Of a stretch of DNA of 64,000 nt, positions 1-8,432 are shown in pieces (within the stretch, counting starts at the first letter, position 1; each line of letters begins with the position of its first letter). Position numbers and translations under genes: made by a program. The stretch is from Enterobacter sp. RIT418 (GTDB lineage: Bacteria; Pseudomonadota; Gammaproteobacteria; Enterobacterales; Enterobacteriaceae), in contig NZ_QBJD02000009.1 of the NCBI RefSeq assembly GCF_003057745.1, forward strand, positions 1 through 64,000, in the 5' to 3' direction. The notes beneath the pieces are model-generated. The model was not told the DNA's origin and made no database searches. It saw only the letters and a list, made by a program, of their open reading frames with translations.

Positions 1-25
1 TTATTTAGATTGGTAATACTAACGT

Positions 26-48
26 GGTGCACATGGTGCACCTTTTTT
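26..48 (+). terminator. Rho-independent terminator facing rightwards at the window edge
   Basis: A perfect 7-bp stem (GGTGCAC at 26-32, GTGCACC at 36-42) with a 3-nt loop is followed by six T on the + strand. It therefore ends a transcript coming from the left, outside the window. Read on the - strand there is no U-tract, so it does not obviously serve the methyltransferase, whose stop codon it overlaps. Confidence 0.6.
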
Positions 49-1507
49 AAAAGACTGAAGAAATAAAATCATTTCTTTCATCTTCTGTTTTTTCCCATCC
101 TTGCACTTTCGCTAACTCGACTATTTTGCTTGCTTCTAACAGCTCAGCTTCGGACAACTTAGGAACGTTAATTCTCTTCAAATAGTTTGCGGAGTTATTA
201 GCCCCAGGTGATACCAGGGACTTTTGTTCTGTTGCAAATGGGTGATTAAGATAAATCAATAAAAAATCATGGTAGCCTGCCCTTTTAGCGAAAACACCAA
301 CAACACCTTGGTCAAAAATGCAGTTTTCCATTTCTGAAGCTGTTAGCCTTCCTGAGGTAACCATAGGTATAGCAAGTCCCTTTTTAAAATAAAAATCTTT
401 GTTTTGAAGCCTAGCCTTTTTATCTTCATAATAATACGCGACAGCTTCATGATCCCATCGAATACAGCTATTGGTAGCTTCAAAGATATTTCTATGACCT
501 CCTCGAACAAAAGGCACATAAGCGATATCTGAATCTATACCATGTTCCTTCTCAAGCTCAGTTGGAGTTATATTTACTAGACTCCAATCAACAGGATGGC
601 CATTGATTCTTTTTGGCGGATTTTCGGAGTCATACCCACAAAATCTTTGGTTATCACCTGTATAAATTCCTGTTTTGCACTCAGCAATTTCACCCAGAGT
701 TACAGTTTCGCGAGATATTTTAATTGATTCAAATAATTTTGGACTAACCCAAGCTTTGTCCGCGTTATTAATAAAATAATCACCACGTACAATAGTATGA
801 TCTGTTTCTAGTAATTGTAAGAGTGGTTTATTTGAATCAACTGCATCGATCCAACTAACTTCGCTATCAGCACTAAGGGTGTCCACATTACCAGCGATAA
901 TGCACATATTACCGTAACCGAAATTAACAGAACCAAATCGCTTACTTTTAAACTGAATGATATGACTTGGTTTAGCTGATTCAAGTATGAAATGTCTCAT
1001 AAATCTCAAATTCGTGCTCGTAAGGAAGGTGTCAGGGATAATAAAAACATATCGCCCTCCTTTCTTTAATTTCTGTAAAGTAAAATAGAAAAATAAGGCA
1101 TAAGATTCTTTGGCATATACATTAGGGAATGCTTTTTTTATTAGTTTTCTATACTCTTGTGAGAATTTTAAACCGTAAGGAGGGTTGCAAATAGTTGAAT
1201 CATATTTAGTGTCTGGGAGTACAGTTTTACGATTTTTTGGTTGAACAAAATAATCGATAAAATCGGCATGAAAATAATTACAGTTGTGTATCTTTAAGTC
1301 ATTTAAAAAATGTTTTTCGTCAATATCAATAGCATCAATATTTTTAGGTTTTCCTATTAGGTTTTTTATAAATGCCCCCTCGCCGAAGCAAGGTTCAATA
1401 ATATTTTGATTAGACACATCTCCCAACAAACTAATCATTGTATTTCTAAGGTCATGGGCGTCTGTAAAAAAACCTTGAAAAGAATTATCCGTAATATGTT
1501 CGTGCAT
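47..1507 (-). CDS. N6-adenine DNA methyltransferase, type II-like
   Basis: This 486-residue protein has the SAM-binding motif I (EPCFGEGAF, residues 38-46) and the catalytic motif IV NPPY (108-111) of N6-adenine methyltransferases, in the gamma-class order with a long C-terminal half (about 250-486) that fits a target-recognition domain. It should methylate adenine in a specific DNA sequence, either to protect against a partner restriction enzyme or as a solitary epigenetic enzyme. No nuclease motif is visible in the protein. No endonuclease gene lies upstream, where only an AT-rich gap and a transposase remnant are found. A partner could lie to the left, outside the window. The gene is far more AT-rich than its surroundings and sits beside an IS remnant, which points to horizontal acquisition. 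The target sequence cannot be read from the protein. Confidence 0.85.
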   Translation of the reverse strand: MHEHITDNSFQGFFTDAHDLRNTMISLLGDVSNQNIIEPCFGEGAFIKNLIGKPKNIDAIDIDEKHFLNDLKIHNCNYFHADFIDYFVQPKNRKTVLPDTKYDSTICNPPYGLKFSQEYRKLIKKAFPNVYAKESYALFFYFTLQKLKKGGRYVFIIPDTFLTSTNLRFMRHFILESAKPSHIIQFKSKRFGSVNFGYGNMCIIAGNVDTLSADSEVSWIDAVDSNKPLLQLLETDHTIVRGDYFINNADKAWVSPKLFESIKISRETVTLGEIAECKTGIYTGDNQRFCGYDSENPPKRINGHPVDWSLVNITPTELEKEHGIDSDIAYVPFVRGGHRNIFEATNSCIRWDHEAVAYYYEDKKARLQNKDFYFKKGLAIPMVTSGRLTASEMENCIFDQGVVGVFAKRAGYHDFLLIYLNHPFATEQKSLVSPGANNSANYLKRINVPKLSEAELLEASKIVELAKVQGWEKTEDERNDFISSVF

Positions 1508-1783
1508 TTTTATCGCTCAATCTTAAGTGTGCTACTTTTAGTCTTCATTTTACTGTATTTTTTACAACTTTCAAGTTAATGATAACTTGGTTACATTATG
1601 CTGCGTATTTCACCCCGCTAGCTCTCCACACTGGAACAGGCTCTTCTCAAGTGTACCAGCAGTATTTTTACCTGTTGATTCTAAATAGCTGCGCGGAATA
1701 GTAGATTACGTTGAGGGAACTCAGACCGGATTGTGCGATCTGATCAATCGCCAAACCAACCCTATCATCAACCGGACTGAGCG

Positions 1784-2280
1784 ATGCCGATCATAGCACC
1801 AATTCCCCGAACCGAACGACGCCTGATGCATAAAACTATCCATAAAACACGTGATAAAAACCATGCCCGCAGGCTGACCGCCATGCTGATGCTGCACCGG
1901 GGCGACCGCGTCAGTGATGTTGCCAGTACGCTCTGCTGCGCCCATTCATCCGATGGACGCTGGATTAACTGGTTCACGTTATCGGGTGTTGAGAGCCTAA
2001 AATCATTACCCACAGGACCTTCCCGTCGCTGGCCTTTTGAGAATATCTGCACATTATTACGTGAACTGATAAAACACGCTCCCGGCGATTTTGGCTACCA
2101 GCGCTCGCGCTGGAGTACAGAACTACTGGCGTTAAAAATCAATGAGATAACCGGATGTCAGTTACATCTAGGAACTGTTCGCCGCTGGTTGCTGTCAGCC
2201 GGGCTTGTGTGGCGCGGCCCTGCGCCAACTCTGCGTATCCGTGACCCCTATAAAGATAAAAAGATGGCGGCAATCCGCAA
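1784..2280 (+). pseudogene. IS630-family transposase, N-terminal fragment
   Basis: About 165 residues match, from memory, the N-terminal half of the roughly 343-residue IS630 transposase: a start near MPIIAP, a helix-turn-helix region (about residues 40-65, with RWINWF) and a second DNA-binding part (WSTELLALKINEITGCQL). The match stops at about MAAIRN, near 2280, and the reading frame continues into unrelated sequence until 2398. The whole DDE catalytic domain is missing, so the fragment cannot transpose. The start appears intact, so the loss was at the 3' side. Together with the methyltransferase it marks an accessory patch. Confidence 0.8.
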
Positions 2281-2683
2281 TGTATCCCTCAGGCTCTGTC
2301 GCCGCTACTCTTTCAATAAGCTCATTTTTGGTCATTTTACGTGCAATGCAGCGAAGAGCAATAGTAATGTATGTGTAATGAGTTCATCAGGGAGGTAAGA
2401 AAGATGAAAAAAACAATTAGTTACTTTGAAACTATATCGTGACGTTGCTGGTAACTAACACGGGGAGATTCCTGCGAAAAGTGTGATAAACGCGGCATTA
2501 TGCCACAATTCCGAAATGAGATCCCGTGTTGCAGCCATCCACTAAACTTTAACAAATTCGAAAAAAATGTGATTTCGTACACATCTGAATTCCCTGTGGG
2601 CAGGAATGCACATATAATGCGCTCCCATCACAGATTCAGACTTCTCAACTAACCGCCAGAGTGGCAAAGATACCTCGCATAAC
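2281..2683. other. Gene-free stretch between the IS630 fragment and ldtB
   Basis: The first part (2281-2400) is of unknown origin; a short - strand reading frame starting near 2319 is truncated at the IS junction and was not recognised. From about 2540 the sequence becomes the ldtB promoter region. Nothing else was identified. Confidence 0.5.
2568..2618 (+). promoter_or_regulatory. ldtB promoter with possible CRP-like site
   Basis: A perfect -10 hexamer TATAAT lies at 2613-2618, 65 bp before the ldtB start. The -35 position is weak (TTCCCT at 2590-2595). Upstream, TGTGA-N6-ACACA at 2568-2583 resembles a CRP site (TGTGA-N6-TCACA) with one mismatch. CRP control is an inference. Confidence 0.45.
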
Positions 2684-3604
2684 ATGAACATGAAATTAAC
2701 AACGCTTTTTGCGGCGGCGTTAGCCGTAGTAGGTTTTTGCAAAACCGCTTCTGCGGTAACTTATCCTCTGCCGACAGACGGTAGCCGTCTGGTAGGTGAA
2801 AACCAGGTGGTGACGGTGCCGGAAGGCAACACCCAGCCGCTGGAGTATTTTGCCGCGCAGTATCAGCTCGGCCTGTCCAACATGCTGGAAGCAAACCCGG
2901 GCGTTGACCCGTACCTGCCAAAAGCGGGGACCGTGCTGAATATCCCTCAGCAGCTGATCCTCCCGGATACCGTTCATGAAGGTATCGTGATCAACAGCGC
3001 GGAAATGCGCCTGTACTACTACCCGAAAGGCACCAACACCGTGATCGTGCTGCCAATCGGTATTGGCCAGCTGGGTAAAGACACCCCGCTGAACTGGACC
3101 ACCAAAGTTGAGCGCAAGAAAGCGGGCCCAACCTGGACGCCAACTGCCAAAATGCACGCGGAATATATCGCTGCGGGCGAGCCGCTGCCAGCGGTAGTGC
3201 CTGCCGGCCCGGATAACCCGATGGGCCTGTACGCGCTGTATATTGGCCGTCTGTACGCTATCCACGGCACCAACGCCAACTTCGGCATCGGCCTGCGCGT
3301 CAGCCACGGCTGCGTGCGCCTGCGCAACGAAGACATCAAGTTCCTGTTCGACAACGTGCCGGTCGGAACGCGCGTGCAGTTCATCAACGAACCGGTGAAA
3401 GCGACCTCTGAACCGGACGGTAGCCGCTACATTGAAGTGCACAACCCGCTGTCCACCAGCGAAGACCAGATCAACAACAACGAAATCGTGCCAATCACCC
3501 TGAACAGCGCGGTGCAGGCCGTGACCTCTCAGGCTGACGTCGAGACGACAATCGTTGACCAGGCCGTTCAGAACCGCTCCGGTATGCCGGTGCGTTTGAA
3601 CTAA
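2684..3604 (+). CDS. ldtB: L,D-transpeptidase LdtB (YbiS)
   Basis: A periplasmic enzyme that attaches Braun lipoprotein to meso-diaminopimelate of peptidoglycan. The 306 residues equal the E. coli length. A signal peptide covers about residues 1-24 (ending TASA), a LysM-like segment follows (about 41-90), and the YkuD catalytic domain spans about 98-235 with His194 (AIHGT) and the SHGC motif at 207-210, Cys210 being the nucleophile. The start codon is the conserved MNMKL, directly after ATAAC. The neighbour to the left differs from E. coli, where ybiT lies on this side; here the accessory patch takes its place. A strong terminator follows. Confidence 0.95.
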   Translation: MNMKLTTLFAAALAVVGFCKTASAVTYPLPTDGSRLVGENQVVTVPEGNTQPLEYFAAQYQLGLSNMLEANPGVDPYLPKAGTVLNIPQQLILPDTVHEGIVINSAEMRLYYYPKGTNTVIVLPIGIGQLGKDTPLNWTTKVERKKAGPTWTPTAKMHAEYIAAGEPLPAVVPAGPDNPMGLYALYIGRLYAIHGTNANFGIGLRVSHGCVRLRNEDIKFLFDNVPVGTRVQFINEPVKATSEPDGSRYIEVHNPLSTSEDQINNNEIVPITLNSAVQAVTSQADVETTIVDQAVQNRSGMPVRLN

Positions 3605-3620
3605 CAGAGAAACATGAAAA

Positions 3621-3648
3621 AAGCGGGCCTCGGTGCCCGCTTTTTTTT
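3621..3648. terminator. Bidirectional terminator between ldtB and the GntR gene
   Basis: A perfect stem AAGCGGGC (3621-3628) and GCCCGCTT (3635-3642) with a 6-nt loop is followed by a T run to 3648 and preceded by an A run, so it can terminate transcription from both converging genes. Confidence 0.9.
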
Positions 3649-4363
3649 ATCCGTTATTGACGATCACAATCCCGCCGTGGTCGTAACGATAGTGGCAGTG
3701 CGCGTACTCCAGCGGCGTACCGTCCTCAAGATAGATCACCTGCTCCACCTCCAGCACCGGATCGGTCTGTTCGCAGACCAAATGCTGCATGTCCAGTTCA
3801 TTGGGCTTTAGCGCCCGCACCACCCGATACGAGCCCATTATTTTCAGCCCCAGCGTCTCCTGCACGTAGCCAAACACCGAGCTTTCAAGGTGGCTCTTGT
3901 TCAGCCCCGGCACCAGGTTCAGCGGCATCACGGTGGAGTCCAGCGACATTGGCTCGCCGTTCAGCAGGCGCAGGCGGATAAAATCATAGATCGGCGCATC
4001 GGTGTTAATCATCAGCGAGGCCTGCTCCTTCTCGTTGGGGAAGCGGAGTTCGAAGTGGACCACCTGGCTGGTGACCGTGCCCAGATGCGCCCAGGTTTTG
4101 GTGGCGCCGAAGTAGTCGCTGCCGGAAAGATCCCACTGCGAAAGCTGGAGGAAATTTTTGCGGATAAAGGTCCCCTGCCCCTGGCGGGTATAGACCAGCC
4201 CTTCAACGATCAGCTGGCGCATCGCCTGCTGGATAGTCATCCGGCTGGTGCTGAACTCCGCCGCCAGCGCAAACTGGTCCGGCAGCGGTTCATTGGCGGC
4301 ATACTGCTGGCTGATAATGCGTTTCTTGATTTCCCGCGCTATGGTGATGTACTTCGCCGCCAT
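3647..4363 (-). CDS. GntR/HutC-family transcriptional regulator of the glucoside operon
   Basis: A 238-residue regulator with an N-terminal winged helix (about residues 6-70; core SRMTIQQAMRQL, then the wing YTRQGQGTFI) and a C-terminal UTRA ligand-binding domain (about 90-232). It is the last gene of a three-gene operon, 16 bp after the PTS IIC gene, which suggests it senses the incoming sugar phosphate and represses its own operon. The two identical palindromes before the first gene (7143-7175) are the likely operators. The start is supported by an AAAGG ribosome site. The ligand is inferred from context only. Confidence 0.85.
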   Translation of the reverse strand: MAAKYITIAREIKKRIISQQYAANEPLPDQFALAAEFSTSRMTIQQAMRQLIVEGLVYTRQGQGTFIRKNFLQLSQWDLSGSDYFGATKTWAHLGTVTSQVVHFELRFPNEKEQASLMINTDAPIYDFIRLRLLNGEPMSLDSTVMPLNLVPGLNKSHLESSVFGYVQETLGLKIMGSYRVVRALKPNELDMQHLVCEQTDPVLEVEQVIYLEDGTPLEYAHCHYRYDHGGIVIVNNG

Positions 4364-4379
4364 CGCCCTTTCCTTATGG

Positions 4380-5702
4380 TTAGTTCGCTATCTCACTGTT
4401 TTTCAACGCCACTCGCTCGGCAATCTTGAGGAAAGGCAGGTAGAAGAATACACCAAAAACGATGATTGCCAACTGCACCACCACCGCGCGCCAGTCTCCG
4501 GCCGTCGCCAGCCAGGCGCTAAGGATAGGCGGCGTGGTCCACGGGATCATTACCACGCAGCGCGACATCAGACCGAGCGTGGTGCACAGCCAGGCAAAGT
4601 AAATACCGATGGCGGGCAGCAGCACGAACGGGATCATCAGCGGCAGGTTGAACACGATCGGCAGGCCGAAAATCACCGGCTCGTTGATATTGAACAGCCC
4701 GGGCGCCAGCGACAGCCGCGCCACCTGCTTCGCCGACTGCTGGCGCGAGAAGACGAAGATGGCGATCAGCAGCGAAATGGTGCTGCCCGTCCCGCCCACC
4801 ATGCCGAACGTCGGCACAAAGATGTTGTTGATGATATGCGGGATCGGCTGACCGTTGGCGAACGCCAGCATATTCTCGTTGGTATTAATCAGCAGGAACG
4901 GTTCCAGAATCACGCTGTTCACCACCGACTGGTGAATACCCAGCGTGAACAGGAAATTGCCGAAGCTGTAGATAAAAATGGTGCCCGGCAGGCTGGTGTT
5001 GATCAGCCGCAGCGGCTGCTGAATAAACGTGGTGATCAGGTGGATCAGATCCGTATGCAGCACGTTGGCCAGCACCGCCGCCAGCACGGCAAAAAGCGAG
5101 AGCGTGATGATTGTCGGGATCAGCGCGGTGAATGATTTGCTCACCGCCGGAGGCACGTTTTCCCCCAGCGAAATGTGCAGCGCCTTCAGCCGCGAGATGG
5201 CGATAAAGATCTCCGTCGACAGCAGGCCAATCAGCACGCCGGCGAAAATCCCCGTGCTGCCGATATTGCCAAACGACAGCACCTGCCCCACGCTTACCGC
5301 GCTCTGGCTGCCGACGGGCGTCAGCTGAAGCTGCATCGGCATCATGATGATAAAGCTGCTGACGGCGATAACCACTGCCGAGACCGGATTGTCGAAATCT
5401 TTGTTGCGCGCCAGCGACCAGGCAATCATCGGCGCCAGCAGCAGCGCGGCGATGTTCAGCGTGCCGTTGATAATCGCCTCGCCCCACACCTTAAACTGCG
5501 CGAGCGCGTCGCCGTGCAGAACCCAGGGAAACACCACGTTATTTACCAGCACCGCGAGCCCGGCGAGGATAAAAATCGGCATGACCGTGGCGAAGGCGTC
5601 GCGCAGGGAGCGAAGGTGTACCTGGTTTGCCAGGCGCGCGGAAAACTCAACAAATCTGTCGACAAAGGACTGCATGTTCGGTGTAATTTTTGCTTCAGAC
5701 AT
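4380..5702 (-). CDS. PTS lactose/cellobiose-family IIC permease
   Basis: A polytopic inner-membrane protein of 440 residues of the lactose/cellobiose PTS IIC (CelB/ChbC) family, expected to take up and phosphorylate a beta-glucoside with soluble IIA and IIB partners. Family marks seen include the INEPVIFGLP stretch in the C-terminal half and about ten hydrophobic segments. I chose the ATG at 5702 because GGGAA precedes it at good spacing; an ATG at 5720 lacks a ribosome site. No IIA or IIB gene lies in the operon, so phosphate must come from proteins encoded elsewhere, for example a chb system. The GH1 gene upstream would cleave the product. Confidence 0.9.
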   Translation of the reverse strand: MSEAKITPNMQSFVDRFVEFSARLANQVHLRSLRDAFATVMPIFILAGLAVLVNNVVFPWVLHGDALAQFKVWGEAIINGTLNIAALLLAPMIAWSLARNKDFDNPVSAVVIAVSSFIIMMPMQLQLTPVGSQSAVSVGQVLSFGNIGSTGIFAGVLIGLLSTEIFIAISRLKALHISLGENVPPAVSKSFTALIPTIITLSLFAVLAAVLANVLHTDLIHLITTFIQQPLRLINTSLPGTIFIYSFGNFLFTLGIHQSVVNSVILEPFLLINTNENMLAFANGQPIPHIINNIFVPTFGMVGGTGSTISLLIAIFVFSRQQSAKQVARLSLAPGLFNINEPVIFGLPIVFNLPLMIPFVLLPAIGIYFAWLCTTLGLMSRCVVMIPWTTPPILSAWLATAGDWRAVVVQLAIIVFGVFFYLPFLKIAERVALKNSEIAN

Positions 5703-5752
5703 AGCGGATATTCCCATCAATCAGTCACAAAAACGGCCCGGCAGCGTACGGC

Positions 5753-7129
5753 TTACATCTCGCGTCCGTTGGTATGGATAACCTGCTTCAGCCACGCGTA
5801 GCTTTTTTTCGGCACGCGCTTCAGGTCTTTCAGGTCGTGATTTTCGCGGTTCACATAGACCACGCCGTAGCGCTTGCGCATGTCCCCCTGCGAGCTAAGG
5901 ATGTCAATCAGGCCCCAGCCGAGGTAGCCCATCACCTCTGCGCCGTCTTCGAAGATCGCTGCCTTCATGGCCTCAATGTGCGCGCGGTGATAGTCGACGC
6001 GGTAATCGTCTTCAATCGGATTGACACCGTCCCAGGACTCAATCACGCCGATGCCGTTTTCAATCGGGAACACAGGCATACGCCAGTCGTTGGCGTAGCG
6101 GGTGATGATGGTGCGAAAGCCCAGCGGGTCGATCTGCCAGTTCCACTCGGTGGCCTGAAGGTACGGGTTATTTTTCTCGCCGTGCTGGAGGTAGTAGTTG
6201 ACCGGCGTGCCTTCCGGGATGGCGTCGCTGTCCAGCGTTTTGCTGGCGTAGTAGCTAAAGGCCATGTAGTCGTTTTTGGTGCGCGCGAACAGCGCCAGAT
6301 CCTCGGCGCGGTAGATATCGCCAAAGCCTTCCTGCTCCACAACGGCCATCACCGCCGGGCTGTAGCCCTGACCGGCAAAGACGCGCAGCAGGTTCTGGTT
6401 GAGGAATTCGTCGTACTGCTGGGCGCAGAAGATGTCGCGCGGCCTGCAGGTGGCCGGGTAGATGAGCTGGTGCGCCAGCATGCCGCCCATCAGCTGGCCC
6501 GGCCTGGTCTGATGGAGATACTCGGTCAGCGCCATGTGCGCCACCATCGTGTGGTGCTGTAATTCATACAGCTCGCGCAGGGTTTCCTCCCCTTTCATAT
6601 AGCCGGAAATGCGAAACGCTATCGGCATGTGGAAAATGTTCTGCTCGTTGAAGGTCAGCCAGTACTTCACCCGGTCGCCGAAGCAGTCGATCATCTTTTT
6701 GCCGTAGCGGATGAAGGCGTCCATCACCCGGCGATCGTTAAAGCCGTTGTACTCCTGCGCCAGCGCCAGCGGCATATCAAAGTGGTAGAGGCAGATCATC
6801 GGCTCAATGCCGCGGGCGATCAGATCGTCGATAAAGCGGTCGTAAAAGGCGATACCTTCGTCGTTAAACGCGCCGTCGCCCTGCGGGCAGACGCGGCTCC
6901 AGGAGATCTGGAAGCGGTAGCAGTTCATGCCGAGATCCTGCATCAGGTCGAAGTCTTCCCGATAGCGGTGGTAGGAGTCGGTGGCGACCTTCCAGTCGGA
7001 GACGTTTTCCCCGGCCTCGCGAATGTCGTAGACGGACATCCCCTTCCCGCCCTCGTTCCACGCCCCTTCCGTCTGCATGCTGGAAACGGAGTTGCCCCAT
7101 AAAAAGTTGGCTGGCAGTGAATGATTCAT
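5753..7129 (-). CDS. 6-phospho-beta-glucosidase, glycoside hydrolase family 1
   Basis: A cytoplasmic 458-residue GH1 enzyme. It shows the N-terminal FLWGNSVSSMQTEGAW signature (about residues 9-24), the acid/base glutamate in TFNEQN (Glu162) and the nucleophile in IENG (Glu357). It should hydrolyse 6-phospho-beta-glucosides delivered by the PTS permease encoded 50 bp downstream. It is the first gene of the operon and lies right after the promoter with twin operators. The family also holds phospho-beta-galactosidases, so the exact sugar is an inference from the cellobiose-type IIC. The length is usual for the family. Confidence 0.92.
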   Translation of the reverse strand: MNHSLPANFLWGNSVSSMQTEGAWNEGGKGMSVYDIREAGENVSDWKVATDSYHRYREDFDLMQDLGMNCYRFQISWSRVCPQGDGAFNDEGIAFYDRFIDDLIARGIEPMICLYHFDMPLALAQEYNGFNDRRVMDAFIRYGKKMIDCFGDRVKYWLTFNEQNIFHMPIAFRISGYMKGEETLRELYELQHHTMVAHMALTEYLHQTRPGQLMGGMLAHQLIYPATCRPRDIFCAQQYDEFLNQNLLRVFAGQGYSPAVMAVVEQEGFGDIYRAEDLALFARTKNDYMAFSYYASKTLDSDAIPEGTPVNYYLQHGEKNNPYLQATEWNWQIDPLGFRTIITRYANDWRMPVFPIENGIGVIESWDGVNPIEDDYRVDYHRAHIEAMKAAIFEDGAEVMGYLGWGLIDILSSQGDMRKRYGVVYVNRENHDLKDLKRVPKKSYAWLKQVIHTNGREM

Positions 7130-7142
7130 GTTCTACCCTCAT

Positions 7143-7175
7143 ATGACTAGTCATTTAAATTTCATGACTAGTCAT
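7143..7175. promoter_or_regulatory. Two identical palindromic operators, probably for the GntR regulator
   Basis: The perfect 12-bp palindrome ATGACTAGTCAT occurs at 7143-7154 and again at 7164-7175, with centres 21 bp apart (two helical turns). This fits two regulator dimers on the same DNA face. The site lies 14 bp before the GH1 start and overlaps the proposed -10. Assignment to the regulator at 3647-4363 is inferred from operon membership and from the short palindromes typical of the HutC subfamily. Confidence 0.75.
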
Positions 7176-7201
7176 ATAGCTAAAAATGAAAAATCAATCA
7201 A
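7173..7201 (-). promoter_or_regulatory. Promoter of the glucoside operon
   Basis: On the - strand TTGATT (7196-7201) and TATATG (7173-7178) are separated by 17 bp. The -10 overlaps the upstream operator copy, so bound repressor would block RNA polymerase. Confidence 0.55.
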
Positions 7202-7252
7202 AGATCGGGATCGTTTTTTGTGAGGAGGATTGAATAATCAGGGGGAAATTCG

Positions 7253-7279
7253 CCCCGGTAAGCGCAAGCGCCACCGGGG
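7253..7279. repeat. REP-type palindromic element
   Basis: An imperfect palindrome with CCCCGGTAAGCGC and GCGCCACCGGGG arms, typical of enterobacterial REP elements. It lies just after the stop of the aldo/keto reductase gene. Confidence 0.7.
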
Positions 7280-7287
7280 GAGGGAGG

Positions 7288-8328
7288 TTACTGCTGCGCT
7301 AACTGGTTGCGACGGTATTCGCCCTGACGCTCCAGCATCCAGCCGGGATATTCGCGCGGCAGCGCGCTGACGGCATCGAGCTGCTTCAGTTCGTCTTCGC
7401 TGAGCTGAATGCCCGTGGCGGCAAGGTTGTCGTCCAGCTGGTCGACGCGTTTGGCCCCGATGATGACGCTGGTGACCGCCTTCTGGTGCAGCAGCCAGGC
7501 CAGCGCGATTTGCGCGACGGAAACGCCCTTGCTTTCGGCGATAGATCGCATCACGTCCACGCAGTCGAAGGCGCGATCTTTATTGACCGGCGGGAAGTCA
7601 AACTCCAGGCGACGGCTGCCCGCTTCGCTCGTTCCGTCGCGGCCATATTTCCCGCTCAGCAGCCCGCCCGCCAGCGGGCTCCAGACCATCAGCCCCACGC
7701 CCTCGCTCTGCATCATCGGCACCAGCTCGCGCTCCAGATCGCGCCCGGCGATGGTGTAGTAAGCCTGAAGCGACGCAAACCGCGACAGCCCGAGACGCTC
7801 GGAAATCCCCAGCGCTTTGGCAATCTGCCACGCCGCCCAGTTAGAGACGCCGACGTAGCGCACGTGGCCGTGCTGCACCAGGTTATCCAGCGCGTAAAGC
7901 GTCTCTTCGATTGGCGTTGCCGGATCGAAGCCGTGCAGCTGATAGAGATCGATGTGATCGAGCTGCAGGCGTCGCAGGCTCTCTTTGGCGCTGTTGATGA
8001 TGTGATAGCGCGAGCTGCCGCGCGAGTTCACTCCCGCCGTGCCCGTCTCGCCGAAAGCCTTGGTGGCGACCACCACGTTTTCACGCGGGATCTTTAGGTT
8101 TTTCAGTGCCTGGCCGAGGATCTCCTCTGAGCGCCCTTCCGAGTAGACGTCGGCGGTGTCGATAAAATTGATCCCCGCGTCCAGGGCGCGGCCCACCAGC
8201 CGTTCGGCATCGCTTTGCTGCAGCTGGCCAATCTTGCCCCACATGCCGCCTTCGCCGCCGAAGGTCATGGTGCCGAGGCAAAGTTCAGAAACAAACAGGC
8301 CGGTGTTGCCCAGTTTTTGATATCGCAT
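7288..8328 (-). CDS. Aldo/keto reductase
   Basis: A 346-residue NADPH-dependent oxidoreductase of the aldo/keto reductase superfamily, fold (beta/alpha)8. The catalytic tetrad is visible as Asp57 (FIDTAD), Tyr62, Lys90 and His132 (QLHGFD). The cofactor-binding C-terminal part has SPLAGGLLSGKY and SVIIGAKRVDQL. It reduces aldehydes or ketones; the substrate cannot be read from sequence. It lies 104 bp after the efflux operon in the same direction and may be co-transcribed or have its own promoter. I cannot assign a named E. coli orthologue. Confidence 0.85.
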   Translation of the reverse strand: MRYQKLGNTGLFVSELCLGTMTFGGEGGMWGKIGQLQQSDAERLVGRALDAGINFIDTADVYSEGRSEEILGQALKNLKIPRENVVVATKAFGETGTAGVNSRGSSRYHIINSAKESLRRLQLDHIDLYQLHGFDPATPIEETLYALDNLVQHGHVRYVGVSNWAAWQIAKALGISERLGLSRFASLQAYYTIAGRDLERELVPMMQSEGVGLMVWSPLAGGLLSGKYGRDGTSEAGSRRLEFDFPPVNKDRAFDCVDVMRSIAESKGVSVAQIALAWLLHQKAVTSVIIGAKRVDQLDDNLAATGIQLSEDELKQLDAVSALPREYPGWMLERQGEYRRNQLAQQ

Positions 8329-8432
8329 AAGACATTCCTCGCATTTCGTTTGGGTGCCTGATAGTTATACCCGCCGCTCAGCCATCGCGAATGTGGCGTT
8401 CCTGTCCGTTTCTTGCCCAATTCTCTGAATCG

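Noticed and set aside
1534..1543. ACTTTTAGTC near the methyltransferase start, resembling a controller-protein box of restriction systems
   Set aside because: Only one imperfect half-set, and no controller gene is present.
2281..2398. Small - strand frame starting MTKNELIERVAA near 2319
   Set aside because: It is cut by the IS junction, short and not recognised; too weak for a gene call.
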